Assembly (NCBI GenBank): GCA_947175175.1
Contig: CAMWLV010000011.1
Span: forward strand, 1 to 42,438
Direction of reading: 5' to 3'
From: an uncultured Lachnospiraceae bacterium
Lineage (GTDB): Bacteria > Bacillota > Clostridia > Lachnospirales > Lachnospiraceae
DNA length: 42,438 nt
Within the stretch, counting starts at the first letter, position 1. Each line of letters begins with the position of its first letter. The translations under genes were made by a program, and so were the position numbers. Under the pieces are notes generated by a model. That model saw nothing but the letters and a program-made list of their open reading frames with translations, was not told the DNA's origin and made no database searches. Shown here piece after piece: positions 9,646-19,094 of the stretch.

Positions 9646-10575
9646 ATGGCTTCACAGGAAAAAAAGAGAAACATAACGTGGAAAGAGATTAAAAAACAGA
9701 AAGTGCTGATCATATGGTCACTTATCATTGTGGCATATGGTATCATCTTTTGTTATCTTCCATTAGGCGGCTGGCTGATGGCATTTCAGGACTATAAGCC
9801 CAAGAATGGACTGTTTCATTCAGCCTTTGTAGGGTTGGATAAATTCAAGCAGTTGTTTTCGGATGATACATTTATCAGGGTTATTCGAAATACACTTGCG
9901 ATGGGCGTGATCAATCTGGTTGTCACATTTGTTGCGGCGATTGTGTTTGCGATCTTATTAAACGAAGTGAAATCCAACGGGGGAAAGAAGACTGTTCAGA
10001 CAATCTCGTACCTGCCCCATTTCCTTTCATGGATTATTGTTACAGGTATTCTGCATGATGCCTTGTCAAGTTCGGGTATCATCAATGAACTGCTGCTGAA
10101 ATTCCATATACTGGATCAGCCTCTTAACTTTTTTGCACACCCAAGGTATTTTTGGCCGATTGTGGCTTTTGCCAATGTGTGGAAGGAAACAGGATGGAAT
10201 GCAATTATTTATTTGTCCGCAATTACGGCGATCGATCCGTCACTCTATGAGGCGGCGAATATGGACGGTGCCGGGCGCTGGGCACGTATCCGGTATGTCA
10301 CACTCCCTGGTATCAAGCCGACGATCATGATACTTTTGCTGATGAATGTGGGTAATGTGTTAAATGCAGGATTTGAGATCCAGTATCTGCTTGGAAATGG
10401 TCTGGTAAAGAGTGTATCAGAGACAATTGACATCTATGTGCTGAAATGGGGTATCAGCCAGAATGATTTTTCAATCGGTACAGCGGCAGGTATCTTTAAG
10501 AGCTTTGTCAGCATTGTCCTGATCATAATTGCGAACCAGATTGCAAAAAAGAACGGGGAAGAGCGTTTATTCTAG
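9646..10575 (+). CDS. ABC sugar permease, LplB/YtcP type (first subunit)
   Basis: Integral membrane subunit of the carbohydrate importer, 309 residues with about six membrane segments. The first is around residues 25-45. The cytoplasmic EAA loop that docks the ATPase is visible as LYEAANMDGAGRWARIRYVTLPGIKP near residues 200-225. The start at 9646 follows AAAGGAG by seven bases. It is followed 13 bases after its stop by the second permease, which indicates one transcript. Confidence 0.88.
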   Translation: MASQEKKRNITWKEIKKQKVLIIWSLIIVAYGIIFCYLPLGGWLMAFQDYKPKNGLFHSAFVGLDKFKQLFSDDTFIRVIRNTLAMGVINLVVTFVAAIVFAILLNEVKSNGGKKTVQTISYLPHFLSWIIVTGILHDALSSSGIINELLLKFHILDQPLNFFAHPRYFWPIVAFANVWKETGWNAIIYLSAITAIDPSLYEAANMDGAGRWARIRYVTLPGIKPTIMILLLMNVGNVLNAGFEIQYLLGNGLVKSVSETIDIYVLKWGISQNDFSIGTAAGIFKSFVSIVLIIIANQIAKKNGEERLF

Positions 10576-10588
10576 AAAGGAGATACAT

Positions 10589-11491
10589 ATGGAAAAGAAA
10601 AATAGTAATAAGATTAAGACTTCTGCCTGGGATAAAGTATTTGTCGTATGCAATACCCTGTTTATGATTGCATTTGTGGTCATCACGCTATATCCAGTAT
10701 TGAATACACTGGCAATCTCATTCAATGATGGTACAGATGCGCTGCGGGGCGGGATTTATCTCTGGCCGAGGAAATGGACACTTAAAAATTATATCACGGT
10801 ACTTGAGAAACAAAACCTGATCACGGGAGCGTATATTACGGTCGCAAGAACGGTCGTAGGTACGCTGCTCGCACTGGCTGCAAACGCAATCCTTGCCTTT
10901 ATTGTGAGCAGAAAGGACTTTTTATTTAAGCAGGAGCTTTCCCTGTTCTGGGTAATCACAATGTATGTAAACGGCGGTATGATTCCGACATTCTTATTAT
11001 ATAAAAGTCTTGGATTGACAAACAGCTTCTGGGTATATGTTATTCCAGGCATGTTCAGCGCTTTCAATATGCTTGTAATACGAACTTATATGACAGGAAT
11101 CCCGGACAGCCTTGAGGAATCGGCACAGCTTGACGGTGCTGGTTATACAACAATATTTATAAAAATCATTTCTCCCCTATGTAAACCTGTGTATGCAACA
11201 GTAGCGCTTTTTGTTGCAGTAGGACAGTGGAATTCGTGGTTTGATGCCATGCTCTACAACAGAATGAGCTCCAATCTGACTACACTGCAGTATGAGCTGA
11301 TGAAGTTGTTATCGTCCGTTTCCAATCAGGGAACGTCCGCAGAAGCGATGAAGAATGCCGCAGGAACAGTGACACCGACTTCTGTGCGTGCTGCAGCTAC
11401 GATTCTTACCATGCTCCCGATTATCTGTCTGTATCCGTTTTTGCAGAGATATTTTGTGACAGGACTTACCATTGGTGGGGTAAAGGAATAA
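10589..11491 (+). CDS. ABC sugar permease, YcjP/AraQ type (second subunit)
   Basis: Second membrane subunit of the same importer, 300 residues. It has about six membrane segments and an EAA loop (LEESAQLDGAGYTTIFIKIISPL). The reading frame extends upstream into the previous gene, but ATG 10589 has AGAAAGGAG just before it and gives a normal N terminus. The C terminus (FVTGLTIGGVKE) is typical of the LplC/YteP-associated permeases. It is translationally close to both neighbours. Confidence 0.88.
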   Translation: MEKKNSNKIKTSAWDKVFVVCNTLFMIAFVVITLYPVLNTLAISFNDGTDALRGGIYLWPRKWTLKNYITVLEKQNLITGAYITVARTVVGTLLALAANAILAFIVSRKDFLFKQELSLFWVITMYVNGGMIPTFLLYKSLGLTNSFWVYVIPGMFSAFNMLVIRTYMTGIPDSLEESAQLDGAGYTTIFIKIISPLCKPVYATVALFVAVGQWNSWFDAMLYNRMSSNLTTLQYELMKLLSSVSNQGTSAEAMKNAAGTVTPTSVRAAATILTMLPIICLYPFLQRYFVTGLTIGGVKE

Positions 11492-11567
11492 AAGGTATAA
11501 GCTTGCCTGCCCACGGTAAAATAATTATAATCAAATTATAGAAAACGTGGGAAGGAAGGTCAGCAGA

Positions 11568-13217
11568 ATGAGGAAAAAAATTGTGGCAGGCATTGCAGCA
11601 GGGGCTGTTGTTATGGCTGTGTTATTGACAGCCAGGATGACAAATGACAGTAAAAGCGGAGACATCAAGGAATTTACAGCATTTTTTGATGTCTCTGGAA
11701 ACGAGACAGATGAAGACAATGAGATCATGGAGCTGATAGCGCAGAAAATCGGTGCACGATGCCGGGAGCAATGGCTGGTGGGAAAGTCCTCGGAGGAGGC
11801 GATTGCAGGCTTTATTGCAAGCGGAGAGTATACGGATTTTATTTCAGGCAGTGCAGCACTGTATGACGCGGAGGCGCTGGTTCCAATTGATCAGTACTGG
11901 GACGATTGTCCCAATATTAAGAATCTTATGCCTGCAGAAAAGTGGGACAGGTTCAGACAGTCGGACGGGCACATTTATTGGATTCCTCAATTTGGTGTTG
12001 TACACGGCAAGGCGGTAGAAGTACTGCATGAAGGTGAGGCATTCTGGATGCAGACGCGTGTGCTCAAGTGGGCAGGTTACCCGGATATACGGACAATCGA
12101 TGAGTACTTTGCTTTGCTGGAAGCATACACTGCTGAAAATCCTGTGATGGAAGACCCTTTCCACCCAGGGGAAGTGATGGAAAATATTCCGTTTACAGTA
12201 CTCTGTGATGACTGGCGGTATTTTTGTCTGGAAAATCCGCCGCAATTTCTCGACGGCTATCCCAATGATGGCAGTTGTATAGTGGATGCAAAGACTCTGA
12301 CAGTGTTGGATTACAATACTTCTGAGACTGCCAGACGGTATTTTAAGAAAATGAATGAAGAATATAACAAAGGGATTGTAGATCAGGAATTTTTCACGCA
12401 GAATTATCAGGAATATTTACAAAAGCTTGCCAGCGGCAGGGTACTTGGTATGGTGGATCAGTGGTGGCAGTTTGCATATTCTGTCAATGGCCCGCTTGAA
12501 AAAATGTCTGAGCAAGGTTGTGGATATGTACCATTGCCTGTTACAATGGACAGGAGTATTGAAAATCAGTGGCATGTAAAACGCGGTGCAGAGCTCAGTG
12601 CGGCAGATGGTATTTCTATTACAGTGAGCTGTGAGGATGTCGAGGGTGCGATGAAATTTATCAATGATCTTCTTGATGAAGAAATTCTGAAACTTCGGTA
12701 CTGGGGCGTTGAGGGAATAGATTATAATGTTTATGAAAACGGTGTATATTATAGGACGCCTGAGCAGAGAGAGGCAGCTAGAAATCTGGAGTACAGCAGT
12801 GCACGCTTTTGTGTGTACGCCTATTTCCCAAGAACAGAAGGAATGCTGAGTGATGGCATCAATGCATTCTCCCCGGAATATCAGCCGGGTGAGTTTTTTG
12901 ATGCACTTGTACCGGATGTGAAGGAATGTCTGACAGCATATGGCTGCAGGAATTATGTAGAGATGCTGGGAACAAATGAAGAACCAGGACCATGGTATCC
13001 GATGTATTCCTATTCTGAAATGCTGACACCGGAGTCGGAGGCGGGAAGAGTATGGGATCAGATGAATCGTGTCAAGCGGGATTATCTGCCGAGGGTTATC
13101 ATGACAGATGATTTTGATGCGGTGTGGCAGCAGTATATGCAGAATTATAATGCCTGCCAGCCTGAGATATTTTTTGCGGAAATGCAAAAGGAGCTTGAGC
13201 GCAGAAGCAGTCCTTAG
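11568..13217 (+). CDS. Second LplA-like binding protein, without lipobox cysteine
   Basis: Close paralogue of the binding protein at 7843; long stretches align without gaps (for example IKEFTAFF, NDGSCIVD and LGTNEEPGPWYPMYSYS against the equivalent parts). It is 549 residues from ATG 11568, eight bases after a GGAAGG ribosome site; a GTG at 11547 is less likely. The N terminus has a positive patch and hydrophobic segment (residues about 5-22). The lipobox cysteine is absent (LLTARMTND in place of LTGC), and the low-complexity linker is missing. It is therefore probably membrane-anchored by an uncleaved segment, or released. It may serve as an alternative receptor for the same permeases or as a sensor partner of the YesM kinase. 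Both ideas are inference. Confidence 0.85.
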   Translation: MRKKIVAGIAAGAVVMAVLLTARMTNDSKSGDIKEFTAFFDVSGNETDEDNEIMELIAQKIGARCREQWLVGKSSEEAIAGFIASGEYTDFISGSAALYDAEALVPIDQYWDDCPNIKNLMPAEKWDRFRQSDGHIYWIPQFGVVHGKAVEVLHEGEAFWMQTRVLKWAGYPDIRTIDEYFALLEAYTAENPVMEDPFHPGEVMENIPFTVLCDDWRYFCLENPPQFLDGYPNDGSCIVDAKTLTVLDYNTSETARRYFKKMNEEYNKGIVDQEFFTQNYQEYLQKLASGRVLGMVDQWWQFAYSVNGPLEKMSEQGCGYVPLPVTMDRSIENQWHVKRGAELSAADGISITVSCEDVEGAMKFINDLLDEEILKLRYWGVEGIDYNVYENGVYYRTPEQREAARNLEYSSARFCVYAYFPRTEGMLSDGINAFSPEYQPGEFFDALVPDVKECLTAYGCRNYVEMLGTNEEPGPWYPMYSYSEMLTPESEAGRVWDQMNRVKRDYLPRVIMTDDFDAVWQQYMQNYNACQPEIFFAEMQKELERRSSP

Positions 13218-13253
13218 TGCAGGCGAGAAAATCAATTCCAAATTGCTGTTATA

Positions 13254-13292
13254 GAGCAGCTGCAGATGGCCGGGGCTAATGTGCAGCTGCTC
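13254..13292 (+). terminator. Hairpin after the second binding protein
   Basis: A perfect 11-bp stem (GAGCAGCTGCA, 13254-13264, complement 13282-13292) with a 17-base loop lies 36 bases past the stop codon. A weak T-containing tail follows. It likely marks the end, or an attenuation point, of the transporter operon before the glycosidase genes. Confidence 0.55.
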
Positions 13293-13412
13293 TCCATTTC
13301 ATAGACAGTTCGTTGGGTTTGGAATGTGCCAGTCCACAGAGAAGTCTCCCAGCCAAAGGGAAAATAGATAAAAACACTATTTGGAAGTAATACAATATGG
13401 AGGGGTATAAAA

Positions 13413-15575
13413 ATGGAATTAGTTCAGAACAGAAATAAAATAGCGGAATACCGCAGGAGGGCAGAAGAACTGGTCGCGCAGATGACATTAAGTGAGAAAG
13501 TTGCACAGACAATGCACCGGACGCCGGCAATAGAGCGCCTTGGAATCAAGGCGTACAATTGGTGGAATGAAGCGCTGCATGGCGTGGCGCGCGCAGGTAC
13601 GGCGACAATTTTCCCACAGGCGATCGGAATGGCGGCTGCCTTTGATGAGGATATGATGGAGCAGGTAGGGGATGCGGTTTCCACGGAGGCAAGGGCAAAG
13701 TTTGCAATGCAGCAGGATGGAGACGACGGGGATATTTACAAGGGACTGACTTTCTGGGCACCCAATGTCAATATTTTCCGCGATCCGAGATGGGGAAGGG
13801 GACATGAGACATTTGGAGAGGATCCCTATCTGACAAGCAGACTTGGTGTACGTTATATTATGGGACTGCAGGGACACGACGAGAATTATCTGAAGACGGC
13901 GGCGTGTGCCAAGCATTTTGCGGTACATAGTGGTCCGGAGGAACAGCGCCACAGCTTTGACGCACTTGTAAATGAACAGGATTTGCGGGAGACATATCTT
14001 CCGGCGTTTCAGGCATGTGTCCAAGAGGCCAGGGTGGAAACAGTGATGGGCGCTTACAACCGTACAAACGGAGAGCCATGCTGCGGAAGCGGACGCCTTT
14101 TAAATGACATTCTGCGCAATGAGTGGGGATTTGACGGTCATGTAACTTCAGACTGCTGGGCAATCAAGGATTTTCACGAGCATCATGGCGTGACGGCGAA
14201 CCCGATTGAATCTGTTTCGCTTGCCATGAACAATGGATGCGATTTAAACTGCGGTTCTCTTTTCCTGTATCTGGAACAGGCAGTTCAGGAAGGGCTGGTG
14301 GATGAGAGGCGTCTGGACGAGGCTGTAGTAAACCTGTTTACCTCGCGTATGAAATTAGGGGTATTTGACCAGAAGGGAGACAATCCCTATGAAAATATTC
14401 CCTATATGGTTGTGGATTCCCCGGATATGCGAAAATTAAACCGACAGGTGGCTGAGAGATGTGTGGTTCTGCTGAAAAACGACAACCAGACACTTCCGTT
14501 GGAGAAAGAAAAAATCCGGACGATTGGCGTGATCGGACCCAATGCAGATAACCGCAGGGCTTTGGTGGGCAACTATGAGGGAACGGCATCACGATATGTG
14601 ACAATACTCGAAGGAATTCAGGATTACGTCGGTGATGATGTGCGTGTCCTCTATTCTGAGGGCTGCCATTTATACAAGGACAGGACAAGCGGATTGGCAC
14701 AGGAAAATGATCGGGCATCTGAAGTGCGGGGCGTTTGCAGGGAAAGCGATGTCATCGTTGCCGTGATGGGGCTGGATGCTTCCCTGGAGGGTGAGGAAGG
14801 TGATACCGGCAATGAATACGGAAGCGGGGACAAACCTAATTTAAGCCTGCCAGGATTACAGCATGATATTCTGAAGCTTGCAAAAGAAAGCGGAAAACCT
14901 GTCATTCTGGTGCTGTTGACAGGAAGTGCGATGACAGTTACGTGGGAGGATGAAAACCTTGACGCCATATTACAAGGATGGTATCCGGGAGCGCAAGGCG
15001 GGGCGGCAATCGCGCGGATCCTTTTTGGTGAGGTAAATCCCGAGGGAAAACTTCCTGTGACATTTTACCGGACGACAGAGGAGCTTCCCGATTTTGAGGA
15101 TTATTCCATGCAGGGCAGGACTTATCGTTATATGGAAAACAAACCGCTCTATCCATTTGGCTATGGGTTATCCTATACACAATATGAGTATTCTGACATT
15201 GCTTTTACAGAAGAAAAACCAGATATCAATGCAGGCGTGACAGTGCGGTTCACAGTCGCAAATACAGGTGAAAGAGATGGTATCGAGACAGTACAGGTGT
15301 ATGTAAAAGCGAAGAGGGCAGGTACGCCCAATGCGCAGCTGAAAGGGATTAAAAAGGTTTATCTAAAGGCAGGTGAGGGCAGACAGTGTCAGGTTTATCT
15401 GCCAAGGGAAGCTTTTATGCTGTATGACAAGAACGGAAATAATAAGATAGCAGGACGTGAATATGAGATCAGCATAGGCGGCAGCCAGCCGGATACGAGG
15501 AGCGAAGAACTCACAGGACACAAAACAGGGCGTCTGAGGTGTTTTTATGATGGAGCGCTGGAGACGGAGGAATAG
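13413..15575 (+). CDS. GH3 beta-xylosidase-type glycosidase
   Basis: Family 3 glycoside hydrolase of 720 residues without signal peptide, hence cytoplasmic. It should release xylose (or arabinose) from the non-reducing end of imported oligosaccharides. Landmarks: an N-terminal TIM barrel with KHFAVHSGPE and the nucleophile Asp247 in GHVTSDCWAI; an alpha/beta sandwich from about residue 350 (VVLLKNDNQTLPL); and a C-terminal fibronectin-III-like domain from about 600. The SDCWAI form and the xylan context favour xylosidase or arabinofuranosidase over glucosidase. GGAGGGG lies seven bases before ATG 13413. The GH43 gene starts seven bases after its stop. Confidence 0.88.
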   Translation: MELVQNRNKIAEYRRRAEELVAQMTLSEKVAQTMHRTPAIERLGIKAYNWWNEALHGVARAGTATIFPQAIGMAAAFDEDMMEQVGDAVSTEARAKFAMQQDGDDGDIYKGLTFWAPNVNIFRDPRWGRGHETFGEDPYLTSRLGVRYIMGLQGHDENYLKTAACAKHFAVHSGPEEQRHSFDALVNEQDLRETYLPAFQACVQEARVETVMGAYNRTNGEPCCGSGRLLNDILRNEWGFDGHVTSDCWAIKDFHEHHGVTANPIESVSLAMNNGCDLNCGSLFLYLEQAVQEGLVDERRLDEAVVNLFTSRMKLGVFDQKGDNPYENIPYMVVDSPDMRKLNRQVAERCVVLLKNDNQTLPLEKEKIRTIGVIGPNADNRRALVGNYEGTASRYVTILEGIQDYVGDDVRVLYSEGCHLYKDRTSGLAQENDRASEVRGVCRESDVIVAVMGLDASLEGEEGDTGNEYGSGDKPNLSLPGLQHDILKLAKESGKPVILVLLTGSAMTVTWEDENLDAILQGWYPGAQGGAAIARILFGEVNPEGKLPVTFYRTTEELPDFEDYSMQGRTYRYMENKPLYPFGYGLSYTQYEYSDIAFTEEKPDINAGVTVRFTVANTGERDGIETVQVYVKAKRAGTPNAQLKGIKKVYLKAGEGRQCQVYLPREAFMLYDKNGNNKIAGREYEISIGGSQPDTRSEELTGHKTGRLRCFYDGALETEE

Positions 15576-15581
15576 ATTAAG

Positions 15582-17144
15582 ATGCAAAAGAACCAAATCA
15601 ATCCGGTTACAGGGCTTGATTATCCGGATCCGGATGTGATCAGGGTCGGAGATACCTATTATATGATAAGCACGACAATGCACTTTTTTCCCGGCGGGGA
15701 AATCCTGCGCTCGTATGATTTGTGTCACTGGGAGCATATGTCTTACGTTTATGACAGACTTGACAGCACGCCGGCACAGAGGCTTTCCGGTGATCAGAAC
15801 ATATATGGAAAAGGTATGTGGGCGGCATCGCTGCGGTATCATGAAGGCAGTTTCTATGTATGCTTCGCGGCGAATGATACAGGAAAAACATATCTATATC
15901 AATCAAAAGAGATTGAAGGACCATGGAGAAAAGGGTATATTGACGGTTTTTACCATGATGGTTCCCTTTTGTTTGACGATGACGGCAGGGTATATATCGC
16001 GTCGGGAAATACGCATATTTCCGTGGTGGAGTTAAAATCAGACCTAAGCGGTCCATTGGAGGGCGGATTAAACCGTGTGATAGTCAGTGATGATGGAAAT
16101 CCGCAGCTTGGATATGAGGGTACCCATTTTTATAAAATCAATGGCAGATACTATCTGTTTCTGATTCATTCGCTTCGGGACAGGTGGAAACGTGTACAGG
16201 CATGTTTTGTGTCAGATTCGCTGGACGGAGAATTTACAGGCGGTGATGTATTGAATGATGATATTGGATATTGCGGTCAGGGAGTAGCGCAGGGAGGAAT
16301 TGTGGATACACCTTGCGGACAATGGTATGCCATGCTTTTTCAGGACAGGGGGGCGGTGGGACGTATTCCGATATTGATACCTGTCACGTGGGAAAATAAC
16401 TATCCTGTGTTTGACGTGAAAAGAACTCTATCGGGTGAGTTTACTGTCAAGTCCACCAGACCAGAGCATAGATATACCCCATTGGTGCAAAGCGATGATT
16501 TCCGTTGTTCTTCGTCAGATATGCAGTCAGAACGAAAGTATGATTCTTATGGACTGAAGTCCTGCTGGCAGTTTAATCATGAGCCTGATCTGGCATATGT
16601 ATTCCATGATAATGTCCTTGGAATCTGGCAGCTCGAAAATGGCAGGGTGTGCAGGGATTTGACGCAGGCAGCAAATACGATTACCCAGCGGATGTATTTC
16701 CCGAAATGTTGTGCAGAGATTACAGTGGATGGAAGTAGATTAAATGATGGTGATTATACAGGTATGTGTGCGCTGCAGGAGTATTATGTGATGGCGGCTG
16801 TCACAAAGCAGGATGGCAAGTTCTCCTTAGTTATGGCAGGTGTAGAGGATATAGATGGCAGGAAGGGGAAGGAGACCATATATGAATGCATCGCGTTGGA
16901 TTCTGCTGTGGTACAGATACGTCTGGAAGTTGATTTTATGGATGGGAAAGATGAGGCCGTCTTTTTCTGCCTTTCGGATACGAAAGAGTCAGATCGAACC
17001 TGGAAGCAGATTGGGATTCGGAAGAAATTGAGATTTACGCTCGGCCATTTTGCAGGCTGTCGGTTTGGGCTGTTCTCTTACGCAACGAAACAGACAGGAG
17101 GAAAGGCCGTATTTCGCGATTTTATACGATATGACTTCCTTTAG
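15582..17144 (+). CDS. GH43 beta-xylosidase / alpha-L-arabinofuranosidase
   Basis: Cytoplasmic family 43 enzyme, 520 residues, acting on xylo- or arabinoxylo-oligosaccharides. The five-bladed propeller carries the three expected acids: the base in LDYPDPDVI (Asp16 or Asp18), the pKa-modulating Asp126 in YHDGSLLFDDDG, and the acid Glu179 in GYEGTHFYK. From about residue 310 to the end there is a beta-sandwich resembling the GH43 C-terminal (DUF1349-like) domain seen in beta-xylosidases. No signal peptide is present. It begins seven bases after the GH3 stop, with ACGGAGG as ribosome site, so the two are co-transcribed. Confidence 0.86.
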   Translation: MQKNQINPVTGLDYPDPDVIRVGDTYYMISTTMHFFPGGEILRSYDLCHWEHMSYVYDRLDSTPAQRLSGDQNIYGKGMWAASLRYHEGSFYVCFAANDTGKTYLYQSKEIEGPWRKGYIDGFYHDGSLLFDDDGRVYIASGNTHISVVELKSDLSGPLEGGLNRVIVSDDGNPQLGYEGTHFYKINGRYYLFLIHSLRDRWKRVQACFVSDSLDGEFTGGDVLNDDIGYCGQGVAQGGIVDTPCGQWYAMLFQDRGAVGRIPILIPVTWENNYPVFDVKRTLSGEFTVKSTRPEHRYTPLVQSDDFRCSSSDMQSERKYDSYGLKSCWQFNHEPDLAYVFHDNVLGIWQLENGRVCRDLTQAANTITQRMYFPKCCAEITVDGSRLNDGDYTGMCALQEYYVMAAVTKQDGKFSLVMAGVEDIDGRKGKETIYECIALDSAVVQIRLEVDFMDGKDEAVFFCLSDTKESDRTWKQIGIRKKLRFTLGHFAGCRFGLFSYATKQTGGKAVFRDFIRYDFL

Positions 17145-17202
17145 AGAAATCGTATATTATATGTGAAAGAGGAATATTATTAGAAAATTGGAGGCAATAG
17201 TG

Positions 17203-18678
17203 ATGGCACGGGAAGAAGTGCAGGAAAAATATAAGCAGATGAAGCTGCAGGAGGGTTATAAAAAGCAGGGAGAGCACAATCCAGTCATGACACAGCGGTT
17301 TGGTGCGGATCCCTACGCGCTGGTGTATGGTGACAGAGTCTATCTGTATATGACGGGAGATGTCTTTATCCGCAATGATAATGGGGAAATTATCGAGAAT
17401 GTGTATTCACAGATTGACACCATCAATGTTGTGTCTTCTGAGGATCTGGTAAATTGGACGGACCATGGGACTGTGTACGCTGCAGGCAGCACTGGTGCCG
17501 CAAAGTGGAGCAGAAATTCATGGGCACCCGCGGCAGTGTGCAAAGAGATTGACGGAAAGATGAAGTTCTTTTTATATTTTGCAAACAATGGAGACGGGAT
17601 AGCAGTTTTGGAAGCGGACAGTCCTACAGGACCTTTTACAGATGCAATCAAAAAGCCTTTGATTTCGAGAGAGACGCCTGCCTGCAGCGAAGTTACATGG
17701 CTGTTTGATCCGGCGGTGCTGCTGGATGACGATGGGGAGGCATATATTTATTTTGGCGGAGGGGTTCCGAGTCCCGGTATGGCAGCAAACCCAGGAACGG
17801 CGAGGGTGGCAAAGCTTGGAAAGGATATGGTGAGTATTGAGGGGGAACCAGCAGTGATAGCAGACGTTCCATATCTTTACGAGGATTCTGGTATCAACAA
17901 GATAAATGGCAGGTATTACTATTCCTACTGTTCCAATTTTTCTGTACCGAAAGAAAAAATTTCGGAGCTTGGGTTTGGCAATGGTGAAATTATGGTCATG
18001 ACAGGTGATGACCCAATGGGACCGTTTACGCTGGTGGGTTCCCTCCTTAAAAATCCCGGATATTTTTTTGGAATAGAGGGAAATAACCATCACTGTATGT
18101 TCCGCTTTCGTGATCAGTGGTATATGTCATATCATACGAGGGTTCTTGAGGAGAGGATGGGTGTATTACAGAATTACAGGAGCACAAGCATTGATGCGGT
18201 GCAGATTGCTGTGAATGGTGAAATCAGCGCGATACAGGCAACAAGGGAGGGCGTACCGCAGATGAAAGCTTTTGATCCATATTGCACACACAAAGCAGCC
18301 ACGATTGCGTCAATGGCAGGGGTTACGACGACACAGTACAGTGAGAGTGCTATCAATAGCGGTTCAGGTGACATGATTGTGACAGGTATAACCGATGGAA
18401 GCTGGATCATGGTCAGCGGAGTCGATTTTGGCGGAAAGATGATAAAAACATTGGAAATGTCTGTGCGCGGGACTGCAAAAGGATATGTTAAGGTCTGTCT
18501 GGACAATCTGCAGGGAGAAGAACTGTGCATTGCAGAGCTTGCTCCTGAAAGCGCGGAAATGCTTACAGTCTGTATAACGGCAGTAGGAAAACAGGTGAGC
18601 GGAATGCATGATCTTTACTTTGTGTTTGCAGGACAAGGGTATGAGGTATATGAGTGGAAGTTCGAGGGTGGACAATAG
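17203..18678 (+). CDS. GH43 arabinoxylan arabinofuranohydrolase-like (XynD-like)
   Basis: A second family 43 enzyme, 491 residues, of the XynD/arabinoxylan arabinofuranohydrolase kind. The propeller has the base Asp36 in FGADPYALVYG, Asp169 in WLFDPAVLLDDDG and the acid Glu227 in YLYEDSGINKINGRYYYSY. A C-terminal beta-sandwich (about residues 360-491) resembles a CBM6-type module. No signal peptide is visible, so despite the family's usual secretion this copy appears cytoplasmic. Start chosen at ATG 17203 with GGAGG eight bases upstream; the frame is also open from TTG 17188, which overlaps that ribosome site. Confidence 0.83.
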   Translation: MAREEVQEKYKQMKLQEGYKKQGEHNPVMTQRFGADPYALVYGDRVYLYMTGDVFIRNDNGEIIENVYSQIDTINVVSSEDLVNWTDHGTVYAAGSTGAAKWSRNSWAPAAVCKEIDGKMKFFLYFANNGDGIAVLEADSPTGPFTDAIKKPLISRETPACSEVTWLFDPAVLLDDDGEAYIYFGGGVPSPGMAANPGTARVAKLGKDMVSIEGEPAVIADVPYLYEDSGINKINGRYYYSYCSNFSVPKEKISELGFGNGEIMVMTGDDPMGPFTLVGSLLKNPGYFFGIEGNNHHCMFRFRDQWYMSYHTRVLEERMGVLQNYRSTSIDAVQIAVNGEISAIQATREGVPQMKAFDPYCTHKAATIASMAGVTTTQYSESAINSGSGDMIVTGITDGSWIMVSGVDFGGKMIKTLEMSVRGTAKGYVKVCLDNLQGEELCIAELAPESAEMLTVCITAVGKQVSGMHDLYFVFAGQGYEVYEWKFEGGQ

Positions 18679-18700
18679 CGGATAAACATATTTTAGCAAT

Positions 18701-18861
18701 TTAGGAACTGTTCAGAAATTACTTGTGACAAGGACGCTGTATAAATGTCCAGCTGCAAAGAAGAAAATCGCAGGCATAGTGGGCTATGTCAAGATTTTCT
18801 GATGCCGCAGATGGGCATTTAGACAAGTCATTGTCATGAGTAATTTATTAACAGTTCCTTA
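18701..18861. repeat. MITE-like inverted-repeat element B
   Basis: About 161 bp with terminal inverted repeats beginning TTAGGAACTGTT on the left (18701) and ending AACAGTTCCTTA on the right. Homology continues inward to about 30 bases with few mismatches (AATTACTTGTGACA against TGTCATGAGTAATT). Nested internal inverted repeats (AGAAAATC/GATTTTCT and TAAATGTCC/GGGCATTTA) make it an almost complete hairpin. It has no coding capacity. Element C lies directly against its right end. Confidence 0.7.
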
Positions 18862-18940
18862 GGAACTGTAAAGAAATAACATGTGCAATCGGAGAAATAG
18901 ACAAGTCAAGGTGCATAAGTTATTTTTTACAGTTCCTTAG
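18859..18940. repeat. MITE-like inverted-repeat element C
   Basis: About 82 bp with the same tips as element B (TTAGGAACTGTAAAGAAATAAC on the left to base 18881, matching complement on the right to 18940). It is shorter inside and shares CAAGTCAAGGTGC with element A at 2349-2507. Together B and C fill most of the 416-base gap between the GH43 gene and the chemoreceptor. The remaining bases to 19094 are AT-rich leader with TGGAGGGG as ribosome site. Confidence 0.68.
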
Positions 18941-19094
18941 GAAGAGATTATAAAAGGGGATGTAAATACTGGTATCTGATATAAAATGCAGGGATATGAT
19001 GTTTAATTTGTCGGGAGTCAGCAGAATATTTTTTAAATAAAATAAAAATGTTATATAAGTGAGATTGGGATAAGAATGGAGGGGTACAGTCATC

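Noticed and set aside
12417..13241. 274-codon open frame on the minus strand
   Set aside because: Antisense shadow of the second binding-protein gene; no recognisable motif and no ribosome site.
19030..19094. Sigma-28 (flagellar) promoter before the chemoreceptor
   Set aside because: No TAAA-N15-GCCGATAA-like pair could be found; only general AT-richness.
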